From assembly GCA_963757565.1 (NCBI GenBank), contig CAVWSB010000011.1:930001-994000 (forward strand): 64,000 nt of DNA, given 5' to 3'. The notes below the pieces were generated by a model that did not search any database, had not been told where the DNA came from, and was given only the letters and a program-made list of their open reading frames with translations. The translations under genes and the position numbers were made by a program. Of the stretch, positions 36,441-46,313 are shown one piece after another; the stretch's first letter is position 1; the number at the start of each line of letters is the position of its first letter. The DNA is from PALSA-894 sp963757565 (GTDB lineage: Bacteria > Pseudomonadota > Alphaproteobacteria > Rhizobiales > Xanthobacteraceae).

Positions 36441-37511
36441 TGACCGACGTTCTGCTGCTCACACGCTACGAACGGCTCGGCGCGAGCAGCCGCATCCGTT
36501 TCCTGCAATATCTGCCGTTTCTGGAAACGCAGGGCTTCACCTTCGATGTTCGGCCGCTGCTCGACAATGACTACGTGCGCTCGCTTTACGGCGGGCCGCC
36601 GGTCGGCGTCGGCAACATCGCCCGCGCCTATGCACGCCGGTTTGGCGCACTGATGCGGCGAAACCGGATGAAGTACGACCTGATCTGGCTGGAGAAGGAA
36701 GCACTGCCCTGGCTGCCGACCTTCATGGAGATCGCGCGGCTGCAGGGCCTGCCGTACGTGGTCGATTACGACGATGCGTGGTTTCACCGCTACGAGCAAC
36801 CATTGGGCAAGCCCGCTGCTCGGCCACAAGATCGACGCGGTGATGCGCGTCGCGCACACGGTCGTCGCCGGCAATGACTATCTGGCGCGGCGCGCACGGC
36901 AGGCCGGCGCGCGCGCGGTCGAGATTGTGCCCACCGCGATCGATCTGGCGCGCTATCGCGATTTGCCCGCCGCGTCCGGCGCAACGGCGCGCTCACGGTC
37001 GGCTGGATCGGCATTCCGCTCAATGCGCACTATCTAACGACGATCGCGCCCGCGCTGCGCGCGGCTACGGTCACCACCCCGCTCAAGCTGCATGTCGTCG
37101 GCGCGCCTGTGCCGGCCGAACTTGCCGGCATCCCCGCCGAAAGCATCCCGTGGACCGAGGACACCGAGATCGCCAGCATCGCGCAATTTGACGTCGGGAT
37201 CATGCCGCTCACCGACACGCCGTTCGAGCGCGGCAAGTGCGCCTACAAGCTGCTGCAGGTGATGGCGGCGGGCAAAGCCCGTGATCGCCTCGCCGGTCGG
37301 CGCCAACCGGCAAGTGGTGCAGCATGGCGTCAACGGCTTCCTCGCCGAAACGACCGAGGAATGGGTCGAGGCGCTGCGCCACCTTGCCGACCCGGAACTT
37401 CGCCGCCGCATGGGCGAGGCGGCGCGGCGCACCGTCGAAGAGCAGTATTCCACCGCGATTGTCGCCCCGCGGCTTGCCGCGATTCTTAAGCGTGCTGCGC
37501 AGGAGTTGTGA
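36440..37511 (+). CDS. Family 1/4-type glycosyltransferase (frameshifted)
   Basis: ATG at 36440 overlaps the upstream TGA. The first 135 residues are clean (LLLTRYERLGASSRIRFLQYL, WLEKEALPWLPTF, VVDYDDAWFHRYEQ). Breaks near 36810, 36985 and 37275 separate AVMRVAHTVVAGNDYLARRA, LTVGWIGIPLNAHYL, FDVGIMPLTDTPFERGKCAYKLLQVMAAG (the C-terminal donor site, EX7E-like region) and PVIASPVGANRQVVQHGVNGFLA. It is a GT-B fold retaining-type transferase and the last gene of the polysaccharide cluster, 63 nt before tRNA-Gln. Confidence 0.75.
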
Positions 37512-37574
37512 GCAATTCCGCGCCGTTGATCGGTCCCGCGCCCCTCTGTATGGTCCGCCCGCTCCAAATCAAAT

Positions 37575-37649
37575 TGGGGCGTAGCCAAGTGGTAAGGCAG
37601 CGGATTTTGATTCCGCCATCCCCTGGTTCGAATCCAGGCGCCCCAGCCA
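37575..37649 (+). tRNA. tRNA-Gln (anticodon TTG)
   Basis: A full cloverleaf: acceptor TGGGGCG pairs with CGCCCCA, D arm with AGCC...GGTAAGGC, anticodon stem GCGGA/TCCGC with loop TTTTGAT (anticodon TTG), T arm CCTGG-TTCGAAT-CCAGG, discriminator G and encoded CCA at 37647-37649. It marks the right border of the polysaccharide locus. Confidence 0.96.
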
Positions 37650-37910
37650 GTCTCGACAAGACACGTCAAATCCCAGTCATGTCGTTCAGGTAGAGCTTAC
37701 GCCTTCCAGAAGTTCCAGACCCGGCTCCACGGCTCAGGGTTGACTTTTGGTAGTGTCTCAAAAAATATCATGATGGTTGCAAGAGGCCCACGGGGGACTT
37801 AATTTTCAACCCAAGGCTACAACAGGAAATTCGGTTTCCGTTAGCTCGGGGATCGGGAGGAAATTTGACCTGATGCGGCCAAGAGCGCCGCGCATTCAAC
37901 GTCAACAGGG

Positions 37911-40900
37911 ATGGACATGACAAATCATAATCCGACCATTACCTCATCGGCCGCGACCACCTCCTTCAGCGAAAACACCGACACGACCGGCTCGACCGCG
38001 CTGCATAACGCATCGGGGACGATGAACTTCACGGACAGCGACACTCACGACACGCATACGACCAGCGCGTCTTTGAAGTCGGCCGTGCTCTCGAGTGGGT
38101 CGGTCATTCCCTCGAGTACGCTCGCTCATCTCAACAGCGCAGTGACCTCGGCGGTTCAGAGTGACAGCAATGGCTCGGGAAAGCTCAAATGGTCGTTCGG
38201 TGCCGCCGATAACGATTTCGACTTTCTGTCGAAGAACCAAACTTTGACGCTCACTTACGATATCAAGGTCGCGGACAATCACGGGGGATCGACCACAAAA
38301 ACCGTCACCGTGACGATCACGGGAACTGACGACAAGCCGGTCATTGACTTTGGCACCCAGGCCTTCGTGAACGAACAGGCCAACAAGACGCTTTCTCTTT
38401 CGAGCGATACTGCATCCATTTCCGTCCACTTCACCGACCCTGACCTGACCAATACCGGTCACACGGCGAGCGTCGTCGATGCATCGGCGTCTGGCGCGAC
38501 GGATGGCATCCTGCCCGGCGCGCTCGGGCACGCCGAATTGATGGCGTTCTTCAACATCAACAGTGTCGCGAAAGCCTCCGGGTCGAGCAACGGGACGATC
38601 AACGCGACATTTTCGGCGCCCGATCTCGCTTTTGACTATCTGGCCGCTGGGGAGACAGTCGGCATTACCTACACGCTTCGCGTCGATGACCATGCTGGTG
38701 GCGTCACCAACCAGACGGTCGTGGTCACGGTCATCGGTTCTAACGACAAGCCGGTGTATCTTTGCGCATCGGAGAGCGCTCACCTCACCGAGGGAGAGCA
38801 TCTTTCGCCCGCAGGCCAGCTCACCGCGACCGGCGATTTCCTGTTCAGCGATGTCGATTTGTCGGATGGGCACACCGTTTCGACCAGCGCCTCCGCATCG
38901 GTCTCCGATGGCAGCATGGTGCCACTCACGAATGCTCAGTTGCTGGCAGCCCTGATGACGGATGTTCACGATTTCGACAGGGCACTTGCTGGGGGACGTC
39001 AGTTGGAATTTTACGATCGACAATGATGACATCAGCTTCCTGCACAACGGGCAGACCCTGACGATCGTTTATGCCGTCACGATCGTCGATGACGCCGGCG
39101 CAACCGACGTTCGCAACATCACGATCAATATCGATGGGACGGGTGGTCTCAATGTTCACGCCGCGACAGGCACGCTGGTCGATGGCGAGCTTTCCGACAC
39201 CGGCGTGAACACTGTGCCCGGCAATGTCATTGTGGATGCCGGCGACAGCAGCGACACCGGAGATACGCTGACGGTGACCGACGTAAACGGCAGCGCCGCC
39301 AATGTCGGCAATGTGGTCGCGGGCATGTACGGCGACCTGACCTTGTTCGCCGACGGCAGCTACCAATACGTGGCGAACGCCGCGGTCGATCCGCTACAGG
39401 TCGGAGACCATGTGACGGATCAGTTCACATTCACTGTTGCCGATACCCACGGCGAGAGCCAAACGACCACGCTGAAATTCGATGTCTATGGCGCGGACGA
39501 TAGGGCGACGATCGTTTCTGCTGATGCTTTTGCGTCGCTCACCGAAGATGCAGGCCCGACGATCGCCGTCAACGGCGGGTTCGAGACAGGCGACCTGACC
39601 GGCTGGTTTGCAGCGGGGCCGGTGTCCGTCGACCCACTCTTCATCGGCGGAGCGTTTGGGAATTATAGCGCGAAATTGTCCAGCAGCGGATCCGTTGAGC
39701 AGGATGTCGCAACGACGGCCGGACAGCATTACACGCTCAGCTTCTACGTGGCCGGCGATGCCGAATCGACGGACTCGTCCTTTGTCGCCTACTGGGACGG
39801 CGCGCAAATTCTGAACCTTGCAAACGTGGCTCCCGGCTTCACGCACTATACGTTCGACGTGACGGGCGATCTGCTCGATGCGACAACGCAGTTCTTCGTC
39901 GATTACAGCACTGACGGGATTGGTCTCTATCTGGACTCGCTTGACGTTTCTCCGGTTCCGGGGCCGGCGACTGAGTCGGCGACCGGGTCGATTTCATTTT
40001 CTGACGTCGAGACCGCGGATACGCACACAGCGAGCTTCAATCCGCAATCGACAGGATACGTCGGGGTATTCTCGCTCGACCCCGTCACGGAAAGCAGCGG
40101 CAACGGTTCGGTCGCTTGGCATTTCTCGGTCGACAACGCCGATGTTCAGTTCCTGTCGGAGGGTCAAAGCCTGACGCAGGTCTACACGGTCTCGATCATG
40201 GACGATCACGGGGCCACGGCGCTTCAAGACATCACCGTGACCATCAACGGAGCGAACGATGCACCGGTCGGCGTGGACGACACCATCATTACCGATCTTG
40301 GATCCAGCGCCGCGACCTTGATTCCGGGCTGGGCCCTGGCGCTCAATGACACCGATGTCGATACCGCCGACACCTTGAGCTTGGGTGCGGTCGGTGCGGC
40401 GACGGGTGGGGGCGCCTCGCAAAGTGGCCACGACGCGATCTACGTCGAGGACGCGACGGCGGGAGGCTCGTTCGAGTATCAGCCGACCGATGGCCGCGCG
40501 CTTGGGTCTACGGCGACTGTCACGGTTACCAACGTAGGACCGGTCGCGACCCTGACCGGCACGAGCGGTGCCGACATCTTGATCGGCACGCAAAGCGGCG
40601 TTGCACTCGACGGTGCGGGCGGCAACGACATCCTGTTCGGCGGTGCAGGGGCGCACACCCTGACCGGTGGATCCGGAAACGATATCTTCGCATTTCAGGC
40701 CCCGTCGGATGGGGTCGCTACCATCACCGACTTCAATAACTCCAGCGAGACCGACCGCATCGCGGTCTCCGCGAGCGGCTTCGGCAGCGACCTCTACGCG
40801 GGCATGGATGCATCCGCCGTCTTTGAATCCTCCGGCGATGCCGCGTTCGAGTCCGTCTTCAGTCGCTTTCACTACGATACGTCGACGCAGACGCTCTATT

Positions 40901-40992
40901 ACTCCGGTGATGGTACGGATGCGTCTGCGGTTGCACTGGCGCACCTGCAGCTTGGCGCGATGCTGCATGGCCAGGATTTGTTGATCACCTGA
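37911..40992 (+). CDS. VCBS-repeat, RTX-type secreted protein (single frameshift)
   Basis: Start at ATG 37911 or 37917. Product is about 1026 residues, acidic and Thr/Ser/Asp-rich, with no signal peptide. At least four VCBS-type repeats (for example LTLTYDIKVADNHGGSTTKTVTV and TYTLRVDDHAGGVTNQTVVV) are followed by a carbohydrate-binding-like module starting NGGFETGDLTGWF. The end has RTX-like nonapeptides (GAGGNDILFGG, GGSGNDIFAFQ) and a serralysin-type C-terminus, expected for type I secretion. One extra base near 38975 splits it; the second frame resumes at STGHLLGDVSWNFTIDNDD. Such proteins are surface adhesins or biofilm matrix proteins. No transporter genes are adjacent. Confidence 0.85.
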
Positions 40993-41002
40993 ACACGGGG
41001 GC

Positions 41003-41026
41003 GGCGCGCCGCGTCCAAGGCGCGCC
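41003..41026 (+). terminator. Hairpin after the VCBS gene
   Basis: Two copies of the self-complementary octamer GGCGCGCC, 8 nt apart, can form an 8-bp GC stem about 10 nt after the VCBS stop. There is no T tract, so termination is only suggested. Confidence 0.35.
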
Positions 41027-41115
41027 GAGCCCGATCTTGGCCGCGGCGGTCCCGTGATGTACGGAATGCAAGGCACCGTATCGGTGCAGCACGTCCATTT
41101 TCGCGAGACCAATCC

Positions 41116-41580
41116 ATGTCCAAGCTGAAGATCACCGCCGGCCCGTTCACCTTCGATGCGCGGCTTGAAACCGAGGCGGCGCCGAAGACCTGCGCGGCGT
41201 TCCTGAAGCACCTGCCGTTCAAGAGCCAGGTGGTGCATGTGCGCTGGAGCGGCGAGGGGGTGTGGATCCCGCTCGGCGATCTCGACTTCGGCGTCGGCTA
41301 CGAAAATCACACCAGCTATCCGGCGCCCGGCCAGATCATCCTCTATCCAGGCGGCATCAGCGAGACCGAGATCCTGCTCGCCTATGGCGGCGTGCACTTC
41401 GCCAGCAAGATGGGCCAGCTTGCCGGCAATCACTTCATCACGATCACGTCGAATCTCGAAAACGTCGCGCCGCTCGGCAAGATGACCCTGTGGAAGGGCG
41501 CCCAGGATATCGTGTTCGAGACGCGCTTGATCGTTACGCCGACACGGCCTTCAGCAGGAAATTCAGCGCCTCCGCCGTGA
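41116..41580 (+). CDS. DUF3830 family protein (cyclophilin-like fold)
   Basis: A 154-residue protein starting at ATG 41116: LKITAGPFTFDARLETEAAPKTCAAFLKHLPF, then HVRWSGEGVWIPLGD, YPAPGQIILYPGG and ILLAYGGVHFASKMGQLAGNHF. This order is typical of DUF3830, a cyclophilin-like barrel often found with amidohydrolases and transporters of nitrogen compounds. Reaction unknown. Its last 47 nt overlap convergently with the cinA-type gene, and the C-terminal tail (TPTRPSAGNSAPPP) is probably not conserved. Confidence 0.82.
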   Translation: MSKLKITAGPFTFDARLETEAAPKTCAAFLKHLPFKSQVVHVRWSGEGVWIPLGDLDFGVGYENHTSYPAPGQIILYPGGISETEILLAYGGVHFASKMGQLAGNHFITITSNLENVAPLGKMTLWKGAQDIVFETRLIVTPTRPSAGNSAPPP

Positions 41581-42016
41581 AGGCGTGCATGTTGTCGAGC
41601 CGGTCGGCTTTTCCGGTCTCCAGCGTCATGCTGTGTTCCGCGAGACCCGCGATCGCGATGCAGCTGTGGCCGGCCGCGTCGCCGTAGCGGTTGCCGGTCG
41701 GACCGGTCGCGCCGGTTTCGGCGAGCGCCCACGTCGAGGCGAAATTCTTCTGCGCGGTGCGCGCCATCATCAGCGCATAAGGTTCGGTCGAAGGCCGCAT
41801 GCCGTCGAGCGCCGCGTCCGGGATGTCGAGCAACAAGCGCCGCGATTGCCGCGTATAGACCACGGCGCCGCCGAGGAAATACGCCGAGGCGCCCGGCACC
41901 GCGAGCAGCGCGGCCGAGACCAGTCCGGCGGTCGAGGATTCGGCGATCGCGATCGTCTGCTTGCGCTCCTTCAGGAGTGCACCGACCTTTTCCGCAATGG
42001 CGACAAGCTCTTTCAT
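41534..42016 (-). CDS. pncC: CinA-domain nicotinamide-nucleotide amidohydrolase
   Basis: ATG at 42016 is preceded by GAGGTACGC, so the shorter start is preferred over one 19 codons upstream. The 160-residue protein is a free-standing CinA C-terminal domain: TIAIAESSTAGLVSAALLAVPGAS, YFLGGAVVYTRQSRRLLL, WALAETGATGPTGNRYG. It deamidates NMN to nicotinic acid mononucleotide in pyridine-nucleotide salvage. It ends KAVSA, overlapping the DUF3830 gene tail to tail. Confidence 0.9.
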   Translation of the reverse strand: MKELVAIAEKVGALLKERKQTIAIAESSTAGLVSAALLAVPGASAYFLGGAVVYTRQSRRLLLDIPDAALDGMRPSTEPYALMMARTAQKNFASTWALAETGATGPTGNRYGDAAGHSCIAIAGLAEHSMTLETGKADRLDNMHAFTAEALNFLLKAVSA

Positions 42017-42095
42017 GCGTACCTCGGCAACAAACATCCATATGACCGCAGCGGCGATGCCGCGGCCCGGCACTGCAAACCCAGCGAGCGGGAGA

Positions 42096-42317
42096 CTACG
42101 CCTCGTACTTGAAGGAGAGCGAGACGCGCGTGCGGAACGCGACGACTTTCCCGTTTTCGACCTTCATGTCCATCTTGGTAACCTCGGCGATGCGAAGGTC
42201 GCGCAACGACTTGGACGCGGTCTTGACCGCCTGCCTGCCGGCGTCCTCCCACGACACTTCGCTTACGCCGACGACCTCGACGATCTTGTAAACGCCTTCG
42301 TCGCTTTTCTTCGCCAT
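42096..42317 (-). CDS. Dodecin family flavin-binding protein
   Basis: ATG at 42317 with GGGAGG upstream. The 73-residue product has the dodecin pattern: VYKIVEVVGVSEVSWEDAGRQAV (one helix and strand), then RDLRIAEVTKMDMKVENGKV and AFRTRVSLSFKYEA. Dodecins form 12-mers that store flavin or other ligands and limit photodamage. The Trp of SWEDA is the ring that stacks the isoalloxazine in related proteins. It lies 79 nt upstream of, and same strand as, the CinA gene. Confidence 0.92.
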   Translation of the reverse strand: MAKKSDEGVYKIVEVVGVSEVSWEDAGRQAVKTASKSLRDLRIAEVTKMDMKVENGKVVAFRTRVSLSFKYEA

Positions 42318-42417
42318 CTCACGCCTCCCATCGGGCGTCGCGCGGCCTCCGGGGCCATTGCGACGGCGGATGCTAGCACGTAAACCCGAGTGGCGTCGGC
42401 GAAAACCAGGGGCGGCT

Positions 42418-43392
42418 ATGGCGGACTTTCCACGCAAGGAAGACCTCACCATCTGTTTTGCCCATGTGGCTTACCGGATGGACGACCGCTTCGCGGCGCG
42501 CAACACCGGCATCCGGCACTTTCAGGTGCGCTCGCCGGAGGAATTCGCCGTGCGCATCGCGGACGCGGACGTGGTCAGCGTCTCGATGATGTGGCGTAAC
42601 AACCTGATCCAGCGCGCGCCCAAGCTCAAATTCATCCAGTCGATCAGCGCCGGCACCGATCAGTATCTGCGGGATGCGCTGAAGGCCGCGAATATCCGCC
42701 TCGCGAGTGCGCAAGGCGTGAACGCACGCGCGGTCGCCGAGCACGCGATGTCGCTGATCCTTGCGATGTCGCGCCAGCTTCACTTCGCGCGCGACAATCA
42801 GGTCAAGCATCACTGGCGCGGCATGATCTCGGATTTGAGCAAGCGCGAGGACGAACTTGGCGGCAAGACGTTACTCATCGTCGGGCTCGGCCGCATCGGC
42901 TCGCATCTGGCGGGGCTCGCGCGCGCGTTCGGCATGCGGGTGATCGCGACCAAGCGCGATCCGGGCGCCGGCGGCGAGGCGGCCGACGACGTGTTTTCCA
43001 ATGAGCGGTTGGGGGAGGCCTTGCCGCTCGCCGATTTCGTCGCGCTGACCTGTCCGCTGACGCCGCAGACCGAAGGGCTGATCAACGCGGCGGTGCTCGC
43101 CGCGATGAAGCCCTCGGCCTTCCTGATCAATGTGGCGCGCGGCAAGGTGGTCGACGAACCGGCCTTACTCGATGCGCTGCGCGAGGGGCGCATCGCGGGA
43201 GCGGGGCTCGACTGCACCGTCGAGGAGCCACTGCCGGACAAATCGCCGCTGTGGGACATTCCGAACGTGTTGATCACGCCGCACACCGCCGGTGAGACGA
43301 CGCACTACGAGGACAACGTCATCGATCTGTTGCTGGAAAATCTCGATCGGCTCTGGCGCGGCGAGACCGAGTTGAAGAACGGGATCGTCTGA
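42418..43392 (+). CDS. D-2-hydroxyacid dehydrogenase
   Basis: A 324-residue protein from ATG 42418 (CAGGGGCGG upstream). The NAD-binding GLGRIGSHLAGLARAFGMRVI lies near residue 158; the catalytic triad is Arg in LINVARGKVVDEPALL, Glu in LDCTVEEPLP and His in LITPHTAGETTHYED. The N-terminal lid (QSISAGTDQYLRDALK) is typical. It reduces a 2-keto acid or oxidises a D-2-hydroxyacid; the substrate cannot be read. It is divergent to the dodecin gene. Confidence 0.9.
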   Translation: MADFPRKEDLTICFAHVAYRMDDRFAARNTGIRHFQVRSPEEFAVRIADADVVSVSMMWRNNLIQRAPKLKFIQSISAGTDQYLRDALKAANIRLASAQGVNARAVAEHAMSLILAMSRQLHFARDNQVKHHWRGMISDLSKREDELGGKTLLIVGLGRIGSHLAGLARAFGMRVIATKRDPGAGGEAADDVFSNERLGEALPLADFVALTCPLTPQTEGLINAAVLAAMKPSAFLINVARGKVVDEPALLDALREGRIAGAGLDCTVEEPLPDKSPLWDIPNVLITPHTAGETTHYEDNVIDLLLENLDRLWRGETELKNGIV

Positions 43393-43441
43393 TTAACGAC
43401 CCGTTAAGGGTTTTGAAACCGCGCTGCGGCACTGTGTTGGC

Positions 43442-44657
43442 ATGGCCACCGACGCGCAGCGCGAGAACCACGAAGCGATCCGCGCGCTTGCGATTCTCGG
43501 CGCGTTTTTCTTCGTCGTGTCGGTGATCGGCTATCTCGCCACCATGTCGTGGGGGCACGCGATCCCGCGCGACGGCACGACCCTAGTCATGGGGCGCGAC
43601 TTCCTGAATTTCTGGATGTACGGCCGTGCCGCGCCGACAGCGGACCCGAGCCGCTTCTATGACCTCGCAACGTATAATCAGGCGCTCGAGGCGCTGCTCG
43701 GGTCAAACTATCCGGGACAAAACTGGTCCTATCCGCCGAGCATCCTCTTCTTCGCAATGCCGTTCGGACAGTTCGGCTACCTGACGGCGCTCACGATCTG
43801 GACGCTGACTGGCGCTGCGATCTTCTACAGTGTCGCGCGCCGCCATGTGGTGGACAACCGACTGCTCGCCGCGCTGCTGCTCTCGCCCGCTGCCGTGCTG
43901 TGCGTCATCTCGGGGCAAAGCTCGCTCATCACCGCTGCGATGCTGGTGACAATTTTTGCGTGGCTCGATCGACGACCGGTCGCGGTTGGTATCCTGATCG
44001 GTCTGCTGACGCTCAAGCCGCAGCTTGGCATCCTGTTTCCCGTGATGCTGATCGCGTCCGGCCGCTGGCGCGTGTTTGCCGCCGCGGCGATCACAACGCT
44101 TGCGCTTGCCGCCGCGACCGCGCTCGTGTTCGGCCCGCAGGTGTGGGTCGATTTCGCCACCAAGGGGCTGGCGGGAAACAATCTGGTGCTCGCCGATCCC
44201 GAACGCATCGCGACGCCGTTCTATCCGACCGTGTTCATGAACCTGCGCGGCATCGATCTACCTTATAGCGTGGCGATGGCGGTGCAGCTTTGCTTCAGCG
44301 GCGCTGCGATTGCAGCGGTAGCCTGGGCGTTCCGGGCGCGGCGCGACGGCGATCCGCTGATGCTGATGGCGCTGTTCTTCGCATGCGCGATCAGCGCCGT
44401 GCCGTATCTGCTGTCTTACGACACATTGGCGCTGACCTTCGCGGCGCTGCTGCTGCTCGGCGCCGGATCGCTCGACGCCAGCGGGCAGGCGGTTCGTGCA
44501 GCTCGCCTACTGGCTGCCGATCCTCCAGATCGGGCTCGGCAACCTGCATGTACCAGGGCCGGCGCTGATCGCGCCGGCGTTTGCACTCTACGCGTTCTCG
44601 CGCTTGCGCGGCTCTCCGGTCGTGGTGCCCGAGACCAGCGCCTTCACGGCCCGATAG
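43442..44657 (+). CDS. DUF2029/GT87-like polytopic membrane protein (single frameshift)
   Basis: ATG at 43442. Nine to ten hydrophobic helices, GRDFLNFWMYGRAAP and QNWSYPPSILFFAMPFG near the start resemble the GT87 (DUF2029) polyprenol-linked mannosyltransferase family, with the FxNFW motif. An extra base near 44489 shifts the frame. Corrected, the protein continues RFVQLAYWLPILQIGLG and ends SPVVVPETSAFTAR with TAG at 44655-44657. About 405 residues. Probably a lipid-linked glycosyltransferase. It overlaps the flavoprotein gene tail to tail by about 70 nt. Confidence 0.75.
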
Positions 44658-46309
44658 GCGAACACCAGCGCGGGACCGAGCGTGATTCCCGGCCCGACAT
44701 AGACGCCGCGGAACATCGAAGCCATGTCGTTGCCGACGGCATAAAGCCCCGCGATGGCCTGGCCGCTTTCATCGAGCACACGCGCATCGCCGTCGGTCGA
44801 AAGCCCGACGCACGTGCCCATGGTCGAGGGATAGACCGCGAGCGCGAAGTAGGGCGGTTCGGCGATCGGCCGCAGGCATGGGTTCGGTTTATTCGCTGGA
44901 TCGCCGTTGAACTGATTGTATTCGGTGCCGCCCTTGCCGAAGGCCTCGTCGGTGCCCGTTTCAGCGTAGCGATTGTGCTCTTGCACGGTGCGCACAAGGT
45001 TCTGGCCATTGACGCCGATCTGCTGCGCCAATTCCATTAGCGTGCCGCCGCGGTGCAGATATCCAAGTGCGATGTTGCGCGCGATTTCGAAGCGACCCGC
45101 GCCCGGATGCACCATGCCGACGCCATAGTCGCGAATGAACGAGCGATCGCAGATCAGCCAGGCCGGGATGCTGGGTGCGAACTGGTTCGCGCGGAACATG
45201 GCTTCGGCGAAGTCGTGGTAATTGTCCGCCTCGTTGACGAAGCGCCGCCCCTCGCTGTTCACCGCGATCAGCCCCGGCTTGGCGCGATCGAGCAGGATAT
45301 GGGGGAACAGGTCGTGTCGTGTCGCCGTCTTGATCTCCGAACTCGGGAAATAGAAAGCGCCGGTCGTTTGCTGTTCGTCGACTGTTCCGCCGGCTGAACG
45401 CGCCGCGTTGAACCCATCGCCGGTGGCGCCCGCGAACGCACTGAAGTGCGAGACGGGTGTGTCGGGAATGAATGTCGATTGCAGTTCGGCATTTGCGCCG
45501 AAGCCGCCGGTCGCGAGGATCACGCCGCGCCGCGCCAAGACGCTTTCCTGCTTGCCGCCGATGTCGATTGATGCGCCGACGACACGGCCGTGATCCTTCA
45601 AGAGCGCGACGAGCTTTGCCTCATAGGCGATTGGCACGTTGCGTTGCCGAAGGCTGTAGAACAGCCGCGCGACCAGCGCATTGCCCATCACCAGCCGCGT
45701 GCCGCGCCGGAAGCGCAGTCGATCGGTGACATGGCGCAAGAGCAGCGTCGTGGCTGTGATGAAATTCTTCACGGATGCGAACGGCTTGAGCAAAAACGGA
45801 ATGTCGGCTTTGGCGACCATCATGCCGCCCAGCACCATGAATGGGGCGATCGGCGGCCGCACGCGGTGGAAGTCCTTGCCGAGCAGCCGACCGTCGAATG
45901 GGACAGCCGCCAGCGCACGCCCGGCGAGCGCGCGGCCCGGCTGGTTCGAGTGATAGTCAGGGTGCATCGGCGGCGCGACGAACTTCACCGCGGTGTGCGC
46001 CTCAAGTGCATCGAGCGCCGCGGGTCCGGCGTCGAGAAAGGCTTCGCGTTGCGTCAGCGCGCGGGGCCCGATCTCGGCATCGAGATAGCGCCGTGCGTCG
46101 GCAAGCTTGTCGGGCACACCGTCACGCACCGCCTGGCTCGATCCTGGAATCCATACCGTGCCGGCCGAGGTCGAGGTCGTGCCGCCGACCTGATCGGTTT
46201 TCTCGCAGAGGAGAACGTCGAGCCCTTCGAGCGACGCAAACAAGGCAGCGCACATGCCGCCCATGCCGGCGCCAAAGATGAGAACATCAACCTCGCGATC
46301 CGGCGACAA
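44588..46309 (-). CDS. FAD-dependent oxidoreductase (fumarate reductase/KstD-like flavoprotein)
   Basis: The coding frame opens well upstream, but homology starts at VDVLIFGAGMGGMCAALFASLEGLDVLLCEK (the FAD-binding GxGxxG; landmarks), so a TTG at 46309, 4 nt after the hydantoinase stop, is the likely start. About 573 residues. GGTTSTSAGTVWIPG, GVILATGGFGANAEL, NVGMVHPGAGRFEIARN-like and LYAVGNDMASMFRGVYVGPGITLGPALVFA are typical of 3-ketosteroid dehydrogenase or fumarate-reductase flavoproteins. It probably oxidises or reduces a C-C bond in a ring compound; substrate unknown. Confidence 0.82.
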   Translation of the reverse strand: MSPDREVDVLIFGAGMGGMCAALFASLEGLDVLLCEKTDQVGGTTSTSAGTVWIPGSSQAVRDGVPDKLADARRYLDAEIGPRALTQREAFLDAGPAALDALEAHTAVKFVAPPMHPDYHSNQPGRALAGRALAAVPFDGRLLGKDFHRVRPPIAPFMVLGGMMVAKADIPFLLKPFASVKNFITATTLLLRHVTDRLRFRRGTRLVMGNALVARLFYSLRQRNVPIAYEAKLVALLKDHGRVVGASIDIGGKQESVLARRGVILATGGFGANAELQSTFIPDTPVSHFSAFAGATGDGFNAARSAGGTVDEQQTTGAFYFPSSEIKTATRHDLFPHILLDRAKPGLIAVNSEGRRFVNEADNYHDFAEAMFRANQFAPSIPAWLICDRSFIRDYGVGMVHPGAGRFEIARNIALGYLHRGGTLMELAQQIGVNGQNLVRTVQEHNRYAETGTDEAFGKGGTEYNQFNGDPANKPNPCLRPIAEPPYFALAVYPSTMGTCVGLSTDGDARVLDESGQAIAGLYAVGNDMASMFRGVYVGPGITLGPALVFAYRAVKALVSGTTTGEPRKRENA

Positions 46310-46313
46310 GGTC

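Noticed and set aside
41003..41026. Recombination site made by paired GGCGCGCC palindromes
   Set aside because: Short GC palindromes are expected in such a genome; a stem after the VCBS stop explains them better.
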